From CAYQJL01 sp964612295 (GTDB lineage Bacteria > Eisenbacteria > RBG-16-71-46 > CAIMUX01 > WJJG01): a DNA stretch of 64,000 bases. The stretch spans positions 1 to 64,000 of the forward strand of contig CAZTDY010000005.1 in NCBI GenBank assembly GCA_964612295.1. The letters run 5' to 3'. Both the position numbers and the translations under genes were made by a program. The notes beneath the pieces are model-generated. The model did no database searches, was not told the origin of the DNA, and saw only the letters and a list, made by a program, of their open reading frames with translations. Positions 16,403 through 25,937 of this stretch are shown here, piece by piece. The stretch's first letter is position 1; each line of letters begins with the position of its first letter.

Positions 16403-18667
16403 CTACCGCACGACGATCACCCGCTCCGTCCGCCAATCGCCCAGAAGGCCGAGCCGGATGAAGTAAGCGCCCGCCGCAACGTCTCGACCTGGGGCGTCAC
16501 GTCCATCCCAAGAAGTGAAGTGTGTCCCCGTCGGTCGCCAACCGCTGGGCAATCTCCGCACCAACCGGCCGGCGGCATCGAGAACGTGAAGGTCGATCCG
16601 TCCTGGCTCTGCCAAGTCGTAGTGAATCGAGAGGGCCGCGCCACCTGTTGCCGCGGGGCAGAACAGACTTGGGCTGCAGCGGAGCGAACGGCACGGTTCC
16701 AGCGAGTCGTCACCGCTTGGGTCCACGAATGCCATGCTCTCATCCAGAATCCCGATTCCGTCATAGGTGGCGACCCAGAGATGTCCCTGTGCATCGGTCA
16801 CCATGCTCCGCGTGACGACTCCGGGGAGCCCAGAGGTTCCAACCCCGTAGTTTCTCCAGCCGACTCCGTCGAATCGGGAAATGCCATCCCACCGACTGCC
16901 GAACCACTTCACGCCTTGCGGGTCGATGTGGACCGAGTAGATCCGATATCCCCGCAGTCCTGAGTTTTCGGGGTTGTAGACGGTCCACTCGGTTCCGTCG
17001 AAGTGTGCGACCCCCCCGCCGTAGGTGCCGATCCAGAGGCTTCCATCAAGATCGAAATCGACGGCGCAGACCTCGTGATGCGGAAGGCCGGAGTTCTCCA
17101 CGGTGTAGATCGTCCACTCGGAGCCGTCGAATCGCGCCAAACCGCTGGAGGTGCCGATCCAGAGCGCACCGTCGGGGGCGATCTCTATGCACGCAACCCT
17201 CAGAGAAAAGACCAGGCTGTTGGTGTCTTCGATCACGAGCCACTCCGAGCCGTCGAACCTGACCAGCGCGCCCCAGTCGCCGTGATCATCGATCACGGAG
17301 AACCAGATCGCTCCATCGGGGTCCGCGGTCACGGTGGAGACCGCGTCATAGGGCATCGGGCAGTTGCTGCTGTCGTAGAGGGTCCAATCCGTGTGATCGA
17401 AATGCACGAGGCCGATGCGGGTCCCCAGCCAGAGATCGCCCGTGTCCCCCAAGGCCACATCATCGACGCCGTCGGTGGGCAGGCCTGAATTCTCCATCGT
17501 GTAGACGGTCCAATCGGCATTCTCGCACCGCGCGAGCCCGCCGTCGTGCGTGGCGAACCACTTCGCTCCGCCCGGCTCCTGCTCCATATCGCTGATGTAG
17601 TTCGACGGCAGTCCGGAGTTGCTGACGTTGTATGTCTCCCAATCTGCGTCGTCGAAGCGGCACAGGCCGCCGCCCAGTGTGGTCAGCCACTTCCGTCCTT
17701 GCGCATCCAGCACCACGCTCGAGAGTTCATCGCTGGCGATGTCGGAGTTGCCGGTGTCGAACACTGTCCAGTTGGTGTCATCGAAACGGGCCAGCCCGCC
17801 GCCGTGCGTTCCGATCCACTTGACGTTCTCATCATCGATACAGACTGCGTGGACCCACAGGTGCGGCAGGTCGGAGTTGTCCGGATTCCAGGTGGTCCAG
17901 GTGGAACCGTCGTAGCGCGCCAGGCCACCGCCCCACACGTATCCGTTGCTGGCGCTGCTGGTGCCGATCCACTTCACGCCTAGCCCGTCGATTGCGATGG
18001 CGCGAACCTCGTTTTGCGGGAGGCCGGAGTTGTCGACGTCGTAGATGTCCCAACTCGAGCCGTCGAAATGGGCCAGGCCTTCAAAGGTGCCCATCCAGAT
18101 CGATCCGTCTGGATCGAGCGTGATCGTGTAGATGTTGTCGTTGGGCAGCGGTGAGTTGTGCGAATCATAGACGGTCCAGGTGTCATCATCGAAACGCGCC
18201 AGCCCATCGAAGTGGGTTCCGATCCACTTCGTGCCGTCCTCGTCGATTGCGAGGCTGCCGATGCGCTTTCCCGGCAGGCCGGAGTTCTCCGGCGTATAGA
18301 CGTGCCAATTGGAGCCATCGTAGGTGGCCAGTCCGGCGGGGACGTGAACCGAGGTGGGGTAGGTGCCCACCCACAGAACACCCGCATCATCCACGGCGAG
18401 GGCGCTGACCATGTTCGACAAGAGCCCCGAGTTGGCGGTCGTCATGACCTCGAACTCGCCGGTCGCCCGGTCGAGCCGCACAAGACCACCGGAGGTCCCC
18501 AGCCACGAGATGTCACCGACCATCAATTGGCAACTGATGCGGTCCGAGTTGGTGAACTGCGTCCACTCAGGGTATTCGGCGAAACTTGGTGAGATGACGA
18601 CCAGCGGCGCGATCAGCAATGCGCAAAGCGCGCAGAGAACCCGACGGGAGATGCGGCCAGCATACAT
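16403..18667 (-). CDS. exported beta-propeller (two-component-regulator-propeller type) with FlgD-like C-terminus
   Basis: A 754-residue exported protein: signal peptide (LCALCALLIAPLVVISPSFA), then roughly a dozen repeats of about 46 residues built on W-x-Y/F-x5-NSGLP, D-x-D/G, W-IGT and GGLARFD. These are the blades seen in the sensor half of hybrid two-component systems, but here no kinase follows. The last 90 residues are a FlgD-like Ig domain (TSWDGRDAPGRDVAAGAYFIRLG) used by this lineage as a probable surface-sorting or attachment module. ATG 18667 was chosen for its TTGGAGGGAGCT ribosome site; an in-frame start 29 codons upstream lacks one. Confidence 0.85.
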   Translation of the reverse strand: MYAGRISRRVLCALCALLIAPLVVISPSFAEYPEWTQFTNSDRISCQLMVGDISWLGTSGGLVRLDRATGEFEVMTTANSGLLSNMVSALAVDDAGVLWVGTYPTSVHVPAGLATYDGSNWHVYTPENSGLPGKRIGSLAIDEDGTKWIGTHFDGLARFDDDTWTVYDSHNSPLPNDNIYTITLDPDGSIWMGTFEGLAHFDGSSWDIYDVDNSGLPQNEVRAIAIDGLGVKWIGTSSASNGYVWGGGLARYDGSTWTTWNPDNSDLPHLWVHAVCIDDENVKWIGTHGGGLARFDDTNWTVFDTGNSDIASDELSSVVLDAQGRKWLTTLGGGLCRFDDADWETYNVSNSGLPSNYISDMEQEPGGAKWFATHDGGLARCENADWTVYTMENSGLPTDGVDDVALGDTGDLWLGTRIGLVHFDHTDWTLYDSSNCPMPYDAVSTVTADPDGAIWFSVIDDHGDWGALVRFDGSEWLVIEDTNSLVFSLRVACIEIAPDGALWIGTSSGLARFDGSEWTIYTVENSGLPHHEVCAVDFDLDGSLWIGTYGGGVAHFDGTEWTVYNPENSGLRGYRIYSVHIDPQGVKWFGSRWDGISRFDGVGWRNYGVGTSGLPGVVTRSMVTDAQGHLWVATYDGIGILDESMAFVDPSGDDSLEPCRSLRCSPSLFCPAATGGAALSIHYDLAEPGRIDLHVLDAAGRLVRRLPSGWRPTGTHFTSWDGRDAPGRDVAAGAYFIRLGLLGDWRTERVIVVR

Positions 18668-18883
18668 AGCTCCCTCCAATTTTTCAGCTGTCAGCACTCG
18701 AGCAAATCGTACTTTTCGCGTGTGCAATCCGTCTATAAGGGTAGAGGATGGCATCGTCCCTGTCCATCTTGTCGACAGGGAGCGGAAACGCGACTACACT
18801 AACAACATGACACCCCAGTAGCTGGCCATTGGAATGTAGCACGCCGCGTATGTGTGTAAGCGCCATTGAACTGGAGGTGAGCC

Positions 18884-19138
18884 ATGAACAGGCTATACCA
18901 GGAAAGGTACCTCACCCCCGAGCACTGCAGCGAAATCGGTTGGAAGAAGAGCCTGCCGAAGGGCGTGGAAGCAGGCGTACACAACACCCACGAAGAATCT
19001 GCACCTCGCCGGCCGTCCACCTTGCGCCGGGCTATGTCCGGCTGCCTGGCACTGCTTCAGCGACTCAAGGAGTCGGGTCCCCATCCGTGGGACAGGGTCC
19101 GGGTGAAGCTCCACTGGATGACCGGCGTCTGGCTGTAG
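18884..19138 (+). CDS. small hypothetical protein
   Basis: An 84-codon frame behind an excellent ribosome site (CTGGAGGTGAGCC, ATG). The product is basic, with a Lys/Arg-rich middle and the end RVRVKLHWMTGVWL; there is no signal peptide or known motif. It ends just before a convergent propeller gene. The strong ribosome site is the main support; coding character is otherwise unremarkable. Confidence 0.4.
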   Translation: MNRLYQERYLTPEHCSEIGWKKSLPKGVEAGVHNTHEESAPRRPSTLRRAMSGCLALLQRLKESGPHPWDRVRVKLHWMTGVWL

Positions 19139-19139
19139 T

Positions 19140-20462
19140 CTACCGCACCACCAAGACCTGCTTCACGTCGCCGCCCGCTGGGGTCTGCAGCGTAACCAGG
19201 TAGGTGCCGCTGGGAACGAGCGTGCCCCGCCCGTCTCGTCCGTCCCAGACGAGCGTGTGGCTGCCCGCCTGGCGGAAGCCCGAATGCAGTGTTGCCACAT
19301 GGCGCCCGTCGATCGAGTGCACCGCCACCCGCGCGTCCTGCGCGGAGTCCAGCCTCAGGAAGATCCGCCCTTCACGCGTGAACGGATGTCCGCCCAGCGT
19401 CAGCTGCACAGGACGAGGCGCGATCGACACCAGATCACCGCCCGGCACCGCCGAGGTGGCCGAACTCATCTGCGCTTGTACAGCGATCACGTTGCTGTTC
19501 GATCCGGTCGCATCGAACTGGTCGATCAGAACCGCCCCCTCGATGTCGATGATGTAGATCGGTGCTCCACCGCTCGCCTGCCCACCGGTCGCGAAAGCCA
19601 CGCCCTTCGAATCCAGGATGTCCACGTCGCGCGGATCGGCATCGGCGGCCAACGCGACAAGGGTGACGTCCCAGGTAGCGGTATCGATCACGAAGGCGTT
19701 GTGGCTGTCTTCGCAAACCACGACAAGCTTGCTGCCGTCGGCGGTGATATCGATGCCCCAGGGATCATCACCGACCGCGACCGAATGAACCTGAGTGAGG
19801 GTGACCGGGTCGACGACACGGACCAGATCCGCGCCCCGATCGGTCACGTAGAGGACGCTGCCATCGGGAGCGGCGACAATCTGCCAGAGAGAGCTGCCCA
19901 CTGGCTGGGTCGTCTCGAGGATGGACCCATCAGGGGAGAGCACGAAAAGATCGGTACCATACCACTCCACGCCGAAGATCTTCCCGCTCACCGGATCCAA
20001 CGCGAGGTTCCCAGGATGAAATGGGATTGTTACCGCGTCCAGCACCGTGTGCGTCTGCGTGTCGATGCGGCTGACCGTGTCACTGTCGCGCGCGCTGCCG
20101 AGCGCGTAGGCGCCATCGTCGGTGAAGGCGACGCCGATCATGTATTCATCCACGGGGATCCGCGCGGTCACCGTGGCGCCCTCGCGATCGATCACCACGA
20201 TCCCATCGCCGCTGGCTCCCGGAATCCAGACCTCGAGCCCGTCCGGGCTGATCGTCGCATCGTAGGGATAGTTGCCTTCCGGCAGAAGGTCGATCGATGC
20301 GCCGACGGTCTGCGTCGTGATGTCGAAGGGGTAGGCGTCATCGGAATAGGAGCACCCGATGTATCCGTTCTCGGCGCGTGCCGCGGAACCGCACGGCAGG
20401 GCGCACAGAACGAGGGTCAGAAACAGGAGGGCGATACGAGGACGGAGACCGGAAGACCTCAT
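19140..20462 (-). CDS. exported YVTN-type beta-propeller with FlgD-like C-terminus
   Basis: A 440-residue protein: signal peptide (IALLFLTLVLCALPCGSAARA), then a seven-bladed-type propeller with YVTN/NHL-like repeats (PYDATISPDGLEVWI, GSVLYVTDRGADLVRVVDP, DPWGIDITADGSKLVVV). It ends in a FlgD-like Ig domain (TLVWDGRDGRGTLVPSGTYLV). Such propellers are surface binding proteins; the ligand is unknown. AGGTATCACC precedes ATG 20462. The gene lies downstream of the D,D-carboxypeptidase on the same strand with a 109-nt gap, and is probably independently transcribed. Confidence 0.85.
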   Translation of the reverse strand: MRSSGLRPRIALLFLTLVLCALPCGSAARAENGYIGCSYSDDAYPFDITTQTVGASIDLLPEGNYPYDATISPDGLEVWIPGASGDGIVVIDREGATVTARIPVDEYMIGVAFTDDGAYALGSARDSDTVSRIDTQTHTVLDAVTIPFHPGNLALDPVSGKIFGVEWYGTDLFVLSPDGSILETTQPVGSSLWQIVAAPDGSVLYVTDRGADLVRVVDPVTLTQVHSVAVGDDPWGIDITADGSKLVVVCEDSHNAFVIDTATWDVTLVALAADADPRDVDILDSKGVAFATGGQASGGAPIYIIDIEGAVLIDQFDATGSNSNVIAVQAQMSSATSAVPGGDLVSIAPRPVQLTLGGHPFTREGRIFLRLDSAQDARVAVHSIDGRHVATLHSGFRQAGSHTLVWDGRDGRGTLVPSGTYLVTLQTPAGGDVKQVLVVR

Positions 20463-20571
20463 GGTGATACCTCCGCTGCAGGTGAAACACAGGGCCGCCA
20501 GGAGCGGCAGCAGGTCACATCAATGATAACACCTGCAAAGCGAAGGTGGAAGGCGGGGGCTGCCGCCCCGG

Positions 20572-21747
20572 CTAGTTGAAGATCCGCTGCAACAAGTTGC
20601 CGCGCTCGACCGCCTCCAAGGCCACGATCGGCACCTCTCCCAGCACCCGGACGCCGAGTTTGGCGATGGCCACGCCCACGGCCTGGCCCTGCTGGACCGG
20701 CGCCGTGACATCTTCATCGAGCCGCATCTCGACCGTGACCTCCTCGGCGCGATCACGCCGCACGAAGACCGTGAGCTGCTGTCCGTAGCCGACCGGAACC
20801 TCACGTTCCTTCCCATCCTTCACGCGCAGGACATGCTCGAGCGGCTGCCCGGCGGTCTCGATGATGGGGAGGGTCACGTAGAGATTGAAGCCGTAGCTCA
20901 AGAGCCGCGTCGTCTCGGTGGCTCGGGACTGATCGGCAGAACATCCCATGACGACCGAGATGAGCCGCCGCCCCTTTTGGACTGCCGTCGCCGTCAGGCA
21001 ATAGCCGGCGGCCTGGTGAAACCCGGTCTTGATGCCGTCCAATCCGCGGTACTTCCCGATGAGCTTGTTGGGATTGTAGAGAGTGAACTCTCCGTCGCGG
21101 AACGGCGCCGTCGCCATACCGCCCCAGGCGATCGCGAGATCGTGGCTGATCAGTTTGCGCCCCAGGACAGCCTGATCGTAAGCGCAGGTGAGGTCGGGCT
21201 CCTGATTCCAGCCGGCGGGGAGACCGTGCACGGAGTGATAGGTGGTTTCCGTCATCCCCAGCTCTTGCGCTCGCAGGTTCATCAGATCGATGAAGGCTTC
21301 CTTGCTGCCCGAGTGGAATTCGGCCAAGGCCACGGCGGCGTCGTTGGCGGAGTGGATCGAGAGGGCCTTGAGCAGCTCCTCGACCGTGAACTGCTCGCCT
21401 TCCTTCAGGTAGACTTGCGAGCCCCCCATCTGTGAGGCGTGGCCGGAGACGGTGATGATATCGGTGAGGCTGAAGCTTCCCTCCTCGACACTCTCGAGAA
21501 TGAGAAGCTCGGTCATCATCTTGACCATCGATGCAGGCTGCTTGAGCTCGAGAGCGCTGTGGGCCACGAGGACATCGCCGGTTTCGGCATCCATCACCAG
21601 AGCGCTCGCGAAGTCGCCGGTGAGTTCCTCGGCGTAGCTGAGCTCGGGCCGCTGCGCAGAGGCCGCCGACCACCCGGCAAGGCACAAGAAGATGAGCGCG
21701 AAGATCGCAGACCGGCCCATCCCTGGGCGGAAAAACAGAGATATCAT
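20572..21747 (-). CDS. dacA: D-alanyl-D-alanine carboxypeptidase (peptidase S11)
   Basis: A penicillin-binding protein of the DacA/DacC type, 391 residues. After a signal peptide (to about residue 31) come the three active-site motifs in order: S-x-x-K in QPASMVKMMT, S-x-N in IHSANDAAVAL and KTG in LDGIKTGFHQAAGYCL. The C-terminal 120 residues form the PBP5-type beta domain (VTVEMRLDEDVTAPVQQGQAVG). It trims the terminal D-Ala of peptidoglycan stem peptides in the periplasm. The length fits the family. The start could be ATG 21720, nine codons inside. Confidence 0.93.
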   Translation of the reverse strand: MISLFFRPGMGRSAIFALIFLCLAGWSAASAQRPELSYAEELTGDFASALVMDAETGDVLVAHSALELKQPASMVKMMTELLILESVEEGSFSLTDIITVSGHASQMGGSQVYLKEGEQFTVEELLKALSIHSANDAAVALAEFHSGSKEAFIDLMNLRAQELGMTETTYHSVHGLPAGWNQEPDLTCAYDQAVLGRKLISHDLAIAWGGMATAPFRDGEFTLYNPNKLIGKYRGLDGIKTGFHQAAGYCLTATAVQKGRRLISVVMGCSADQSRATETTRLLSYGFNLYVTLPIIETAGQPLEHVLRVKDGKEREVPVGYGQQLTVFVRRDRAEEVTVEMRLDEDVTAPVQQGQAVGVAIAKLGVRVLGEVPIVALEAVERGNLLQRIFN

Positions 21748-21878
21748 GAGTTGTGTCCTGGAATCTGGAGTTTCCTAGGGAGGCCGCCATGGGGTGCAGC
21801 CGACTGACGACCCCACTCTAGGGCGTCTGCGGCGGGCGCGCAAGGTTCTCGGGCCGGGGCAGGGGCTGCCGCGGCTTT

Positions 21879-23042
21879 CTAGGCTGCCTGGGCCGGCTTC
21901 TGCGGCTTCTCGATGCCGATGCGGAACGGCTCCACGATGCCGACGCCCACCGCGAAGTTGCGCAAGCGGGCGAGAACCGTGTGGGTCACCTCCTGGCCCT
22001 TGGGGAGCAGGACCAGGCCGTTCAGCGCCTTGAGGTCCTCCATGGCAATCATGCCCGGCCGCAGATCGAGGACCGTGAGCTGCTTGACCTGGAGGTTGTC
22101 CTCCTCCGACTCGAGTGAACGCAGCGCCTTGAGGACGTCGGGGTTGTATTCTTTCTCCGCATCGAGGTCGTGCAGGGCCTCATCCCGCGACTTGCCGGCC
22201 AAGACCAGGCGGTCAAACGCCAGAACAGCCTGCAGGATCTGGGCTCCGAGCTGGATCTCGTCCAGTTTGCTGCCCATCGTCTTCTGCGCGCGTCCCTCGA
22301 TCAGGCCGCTCTGCTGGCCCTTGATCATACGGGCCACGGGCTCGAGCCGCGGGATGTTGGTGAGGAGCTCCGCCCCGACCTTGGGATGTTCTCCGTACAT
22401 CTCCCGCTCGGCATCGGTCAGCGAATCGCCGGCATTGACCTTGTTGAGGATCTCAGGCGGCAAGGCCACGCAGCCGACCTGGGAAAGCATCGCCGCCAGG
22501 TTGAATCGCCAGCCGTTCGAGAGACCCATCATGGCGATGATATGCTGCACATAGGCGCGGATTCGTGTGGCCTGGCTGAAGGCGGTCGGATTGACCAGAC
22601 TGAGAATCTCGGTCAGGACCTTCACGCTGCCTTTCAGCGTCTCTTCGAGTAATGACTTCTCGGCGGTCACGAGATGGTACTGGTCCAGTCCGCTTTGGAG
22701 GGTGGTCATCAGGACTTCCTGGGGAACCGGCTTGTTGAGGAACCGGAAGATGCTTCCCTCATTCACGGCGCTCATCGCCACTTCGAAATCCTGGTGCCCG
22801 GTGATCATCACGCGAACGGTGTCGGGGTAGAGGGAACGCACCTGGCCCAGGAATTTGATCCCGCTCATGCCCGGCATGCTCATGTCAGCGCAAACCACAG
22901 CGAACGGCCCCTCGCTCGCGAGAACGTCCAGACCCTCCTGACCGCTGGTGGCGACCGATAGGGTGAACATCTTGCGAAGCATCCGCTGCCATGCCATGAG
23001 TAAACGTTCGTCGTCGTCAACGCACAGGATCTTCTCGGACAT
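21879..23042 (-). CDS. response regulator with degenerate HD-GYP output domain
   Basis: Residues 1-120 form a complete receiver domain: the DDD acidic pocket in ILCVDDDER, the phospho-acceptor in VVCADMSMPGMSG, T in MITGHQ and the K in LNKPV. The rest aligns with RpfG-type HD-GYP proteins but has lost the metal site: the HD-x-GK position reads SQVGC and HHE reads GQQ; only HPKVGAELL survives. It should therefore not hydrolyse cyclic-di-GMP, and probably acts by binding. The start at 23042 follows GGAGGAGCA. It is divergent from the aldo/keto reductase gene. Confidence 0.88.
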   Translation of the reverse strand: MSEKILCVDDDERLLMAWQRMLRKMFTLSVATSGQEGLDVLASEGPFAVVCADMSMPGMSGIKFLGQVRSLYPDTVRVMITGHQDFEVAMSAVNEGSIFRFLNKPVPQEVLMTTLQSGLDQYHLVTAEKSLLEETLKGSVKVLTEILSLVNPTAFSQATRIRAYVQHIIAMMGLSNGWRFNLAAMLSQVGCVALPPEILNKVNAGDSLTDAEREMYGEHPKVGAELLTNIPRLEPVARMIKGQQSGLIEGRAQKTMGSKLDEIQLGAQILQAVLAFDRLVLAGKSRDEALHDLDAEKEYNPDVLKALRSLESEEDNLQVKQLTVLDLRPGMIAMEDLKALNGLVLLPKGQEVTHTVLARLRNFAVGVGIVEPFRIGIEKPQKPAQAA

Positions 23043-23244
23043 TGCTCCTCCGTCCAGGGGTTGGTTCCGGCGATTGGGCCCGTACCCATCCCCTCTATCG
23101 ATCGGCAGGACCGACAGTTTTGTCGAGCGGCCCCGGCCCGCCACCGGCAATCACCCCAGTCTGTACCCGGATCCTGCAGCGGCGTCGCAGTCTACACCCG
23201 CGATAGAAGATAGAGGCTCGCTTCCGCCCCCGAGAGGTTGTAGA

Positions 23245-24255
23245 ATGCTCCGCATGAAGACACGACAACTTGGCCGCACCGGCCTGGAGGTTTCCGTCGT
23301 CGGTTTCGGCGGCATCCCGATCCAGAAGCTCTCGATTGAGGAGGCCGGTGAGGTGCTCAGTCGGGCCCTTGATCTCGGCATCACCTTCTTCGACACGGCC
23401 CGCGGCTATACCGATAGCGAATACAAGATCGGACAGGCGCTGGCCGACCGGCGGGACGAATTCGTGCTCGCCACCAAGTCGCTCGTCCGCGATGCGAACG
23501 GCATGACCGAGGAGTTGGCGCTCAGCCTCGCGAATCTGCGCACCAATCGTATCGACCTCTATCAGCTCCACGCGATCGGATCGGAGAAGCAGCTCGAGCA
23601 GGTGCTGGGGCCAGACGGCGCGGTCGAGGTTCTGGCGGAGGCCCAAGCCCAGGGAACCGTCGGCCACATCGGCCTGACCACGCACAGTCGCGAGATGGCC
23701 CTCGCGGCGATCGAGACGGGGAGATTCGCGACCGTCCAGTGCCCCTTCAATCCGATCGAAACTGAGTGGGGCGAAGATGTGCTTCCCGCCGCCGAGAAGG
23801 CCGGCATGGGAACGATCGGCATGAAGCCGATTGCGGGCGGCGCGCTGAGTCAGTGCCCGGTCGCGGCGATTCGTTACGAGTTGACCCACGGGCTCACGGT
23901 CGTCATCCCGGGGATGGACAGCGTGGCGCAGGTTGAACAGAACGCGGCCGCCGGCAGTCCGCTGCGCCCGCCCGATGCCGAGGAAGAGGCGACGCTGGCC
24001 GAGGAGAAGGAGCGCTGGACCGGTGAATTCTGCCGGCGATGCGGATACTGCATGCCCTGTCCCGAGGGGCTCAACATCCCCATGCTCCTTCTTCTGCAGG
24101 GTTATCATGAACGCTATGAGATGACCGACTGGGCGCTGGAGCGTCTCGAAGGACTCGAAAAGCACTACGAGGACTGCACCGCGTGCAGCACCTGCACGAC
24201 GCGCTGTCCCTACGAACTCCCGATTCCGGAGATGATGAGCCGGGGAGTCAAGTGA
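23245..24255 (+). CDS. aldo/keto reductase with C-terminal Fe-S cysteine motifs
   Basis: A 336-residue AKR: FFDTARGYTDSE has the catalytic Asp/Tyr region, LATKS the Lys and LYQLHAIGS the His. The C-terminal 90 residues hold C-x2-C-x2-C-x3-P (CRRCGYCMPCPEGLNIP) and a second C-x2-C-x2-C-x3-C set (CTACSTCTTRCPYELPIPE), the pattern of the AKR subfamily that carries a ferredoxin-like tail. It is a cytosolic oxidoreductase with unknown substrate; the clusters suggest electron input other than NADPH. ATG 23245 has GAGAGG eight bases upstream. Confidence 0.9.
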   Translation: MLRMKTRQLGRTGLEVSVVGFGGIPIQKLSIEEAGEVLSRALDLGITFFDTARGYTDSEYKIGQALADRRDEFVLATKSLVRDANGMTEELALSLANLRTNRIDLYQLHAIGSEKQLEQVLGPDGAVEVLAEAQAQGTVGHIGLTTHSREMALAAIETGRFATVQCPFNPIETEWGEDVLPAAEKAGMGTIGMKPIAGGALSQCPVAAIRYELTHGLTVVIPGMDSVAQVEQNAAAGSPLRPPDAEEEATLAEEKERWTGEFCRRCGYCMPCPEGLNIPMLLLLQGYHERYEMTDWALERLEGLEKHYEDCTACSTCTTRCPYELPIPEMMSRGVK

Positions 24256-24279
24256 GGGGTGGGGTGCTCCGCCGGAGGC

Positions 24280-24315
24280 GTTAAGAAAACAAGGCTATTG
24301 CCTTGTATTCTTAAC
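24280..24315. terminator. 16-bp hairpin between convergent genes
   Basis: Arms 24280-24295 and 24300-24315 pair at 15 of 16 positions around a TATT loop. It lies between the convergent reductase and pncB genes, so it is probably a bidirectional terminator, although no long T-run follows. Confidence 0.6.
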
Positions 24316-24402
24316 GGGTTCTGAAGCGCACACGGGGTCGGGCGTCATCCTCTTGAACTGCACAAATTACAGTCAATTACGGCGACAGGCCTTGTCAAGA
24401 TC

Positions 24403-24421
24403 AGCGGACTACCAGTCCGCT
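24403..24421. terminator. 8-bp inverted repeat downstream of pncB
   Basis: AGCGGACT and AGTCCGCT pair perfectly around ACC, next to a run of C. On the minus strand it lies just after the pncB stop. It is a weaker terminator candidate than the hairpin at 24280. Confidence 0.35.
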
Positions 24422-24447
24422 GCCCCCCCCCGCGCACCCCGCACCCC

Positions 24448-25908
24448 TCACTCCGTCGCCAGCTGCTCCCTCAGCTCTTTCCGGATCCGCAACGTCTCCT
24501 CCGACACGCTCACCTTGTAGATGTGCGGATTGAGCAGACGGCGCGAGGTGGGGTGGAGCAGCGCCAGCTGGTCCTGGACCCGCTGCCGGATGGCGGCAAG
24601 CGAGGCGAACTCACCAGTCAGCTCGCCGGAGAGAATGGCCGGTTCCAGGAGCGGCTCGCAGGAGTCGATCTCGTCGTAGACCTTCTTCTCGTATTCGACC
24701 AGGGGATGATAGCCGACGGGGCTCGGATCGGTGCAGATCGCCTCATCCAGCTGTCCGATGATGTCGCCCTCGAACCACCCGCTCTTGCCGTGCAGCCGCC
24801 AGACCTGCTTCACGCCCGGCAGCGTCCCCTTGATCCCTTCGGACATCTTGATGCGCGGAGACCAGCGCCCGTCCTGCTCGATCGCGGCCAGCTTGTAGAC
24901 GCCGGTCAGCGATGGTTCGTTGTGGGAGGTGACCAGGCGGGTTCCGACCCCCCAGATGTCGATGCGAGCCCCCTGGGTTTTCAGGTCGTGGATGATCCAT
25001 TCGTCCAGATCGCCGGAGGCCACGATCTTGACCTCCGTCAGGCCCGCCTCGTCGAGCATCCGGCGCGCGTGAATCGACAGATAGGCCAGATCCCCCGAAT
25101 CGAGACGGATGCCCCGAAGCTGGTGACCCCGGCCGGCCATCTCCTTGCCGACCTTGATGGCGTTGGGCACGCCGCTCTTCAACGTATCGTAGGTGTCGAC
25201 CAGGACAACGCAGCCGTTCGGATAGTTCTTGGCGTAGGCACGGAATGCCTCCAGCTCGCTGGGAAAAGCCATGATCCAGCTGTGGGCCTGCGTTCCACGA
25301 ACGGGGATTCCCAGCAGGTGTCCGGCTTCGGTATTCGAGGTCGACTCCACACCTCCGACAAACGCGGCCCGCGTCGCCGAGAGGGCGCCGTTCACGCCGT
25401 GCGCGCGGCGCATGCCGAATTCGATCACGTTGTCACTGCCCGCTTCCTGGCAGATGCGCGAGGCTTTCGTGGCGATCAGAGTCTGGTAATTGATGATGTT
25501 CAAAAGCGCGCTCTCGAAGAACTGCGCCTCGAAGAGCGGAGCGCTCACCCGAACGATCGGTTCGAGCGGGAAGACCAGGGTGCCCTCGGGCACCGTATGA
25601 AGGTCGCCGCTGAATCGGAAGTTGCGCAGGCGATCGAAGAACCCTTCGGAGAACATCTCCAGCGAGCGGAGGAATCCGATTTCCTCCTCGGTGAATCGCA
25701 GGTCGCGCACGAAACGGACCGCGTCACTCAAACCGGCGGAAACACAATAGCCGCCCTTCTCCGGGATGCTTCGGATGAACAGATCAAACACGACCCGGCG
25801 ATCGGCGATGTCCTCGAGCAGGAAGCCGTTCATCATCGTGAGTTCGTAGAGATCGGTGCGCAGCCCCGAGGGGGGAGTCGGGAGCGCCGCTGCCTGATCG
25901 CGCATCAT
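24448..25908 (-). CDS. pncB: nicotinate phosphoribosyltransferase
   Basis: A 486-residue enzyme of the NAPRTase family. LRTDLYELTMMNGFL is the family N-terminus; EFGMRRAHG and STSNTEAGHLLGIPVRGTQAHSWIMAF surround the active site and phospho-acceptor His, and IRLDSGDLAYLS plus IWGVGTRLVTS bind phosphoribosyl. It converts nicotinate and PRPP to nicotinate mononucleotide in NAD salvage. It lies 29 nt downstream of pncA on the same strand, so the two form a salvage operon that takes nicotinamide to NaMN. Confidence 0.95.
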   Translation of the reverse strand: MMRDQAAALPTPPSGLRTDLYELTMMNGFLLEDIADRRVVFDLFIRSIPEKGGYCVSAGLSDAVRFVRDLRFTEEEIGFLRSLEMFSEGFFDRLRNFRFSGDLHTVPEGTLVFPLEPIVRVSAPLFEAQFFESALLNIINYQTLIATKASRICQEAGSDNVIEFGMRRAHGVNGALSATRAAFVGGVESTSNTEAGHLLGIPVRGTQAHSWIMAFPSELEAFRAYAKNYPNGCVVLVDTYDTLKSGVPNAIKVGKEMAGRGHQLRGIRLDSGDLAYLSIHARRMLDEAGLTEVKIVASGDLDEWIIHDLKTQGARIDIWGVGTRLVTSHNEPSLTGVYKLAAIEQDGRWSPRIKMSEGIKGTLPGVKQVWRLHGKSGWFEGDIIGQLDEAICTDPSPVGYHPLVEYEKKVYDEIDSCEPLLEPAILSGELTGEFASLAAIRQRVQDQLALLHPTSRRLLNPHIYKVSVSEETLRIRKELREQLATE

Positions 25909-25937
25909 TCAACTTCCCTTCCTGCGCCGTGCGCAGC

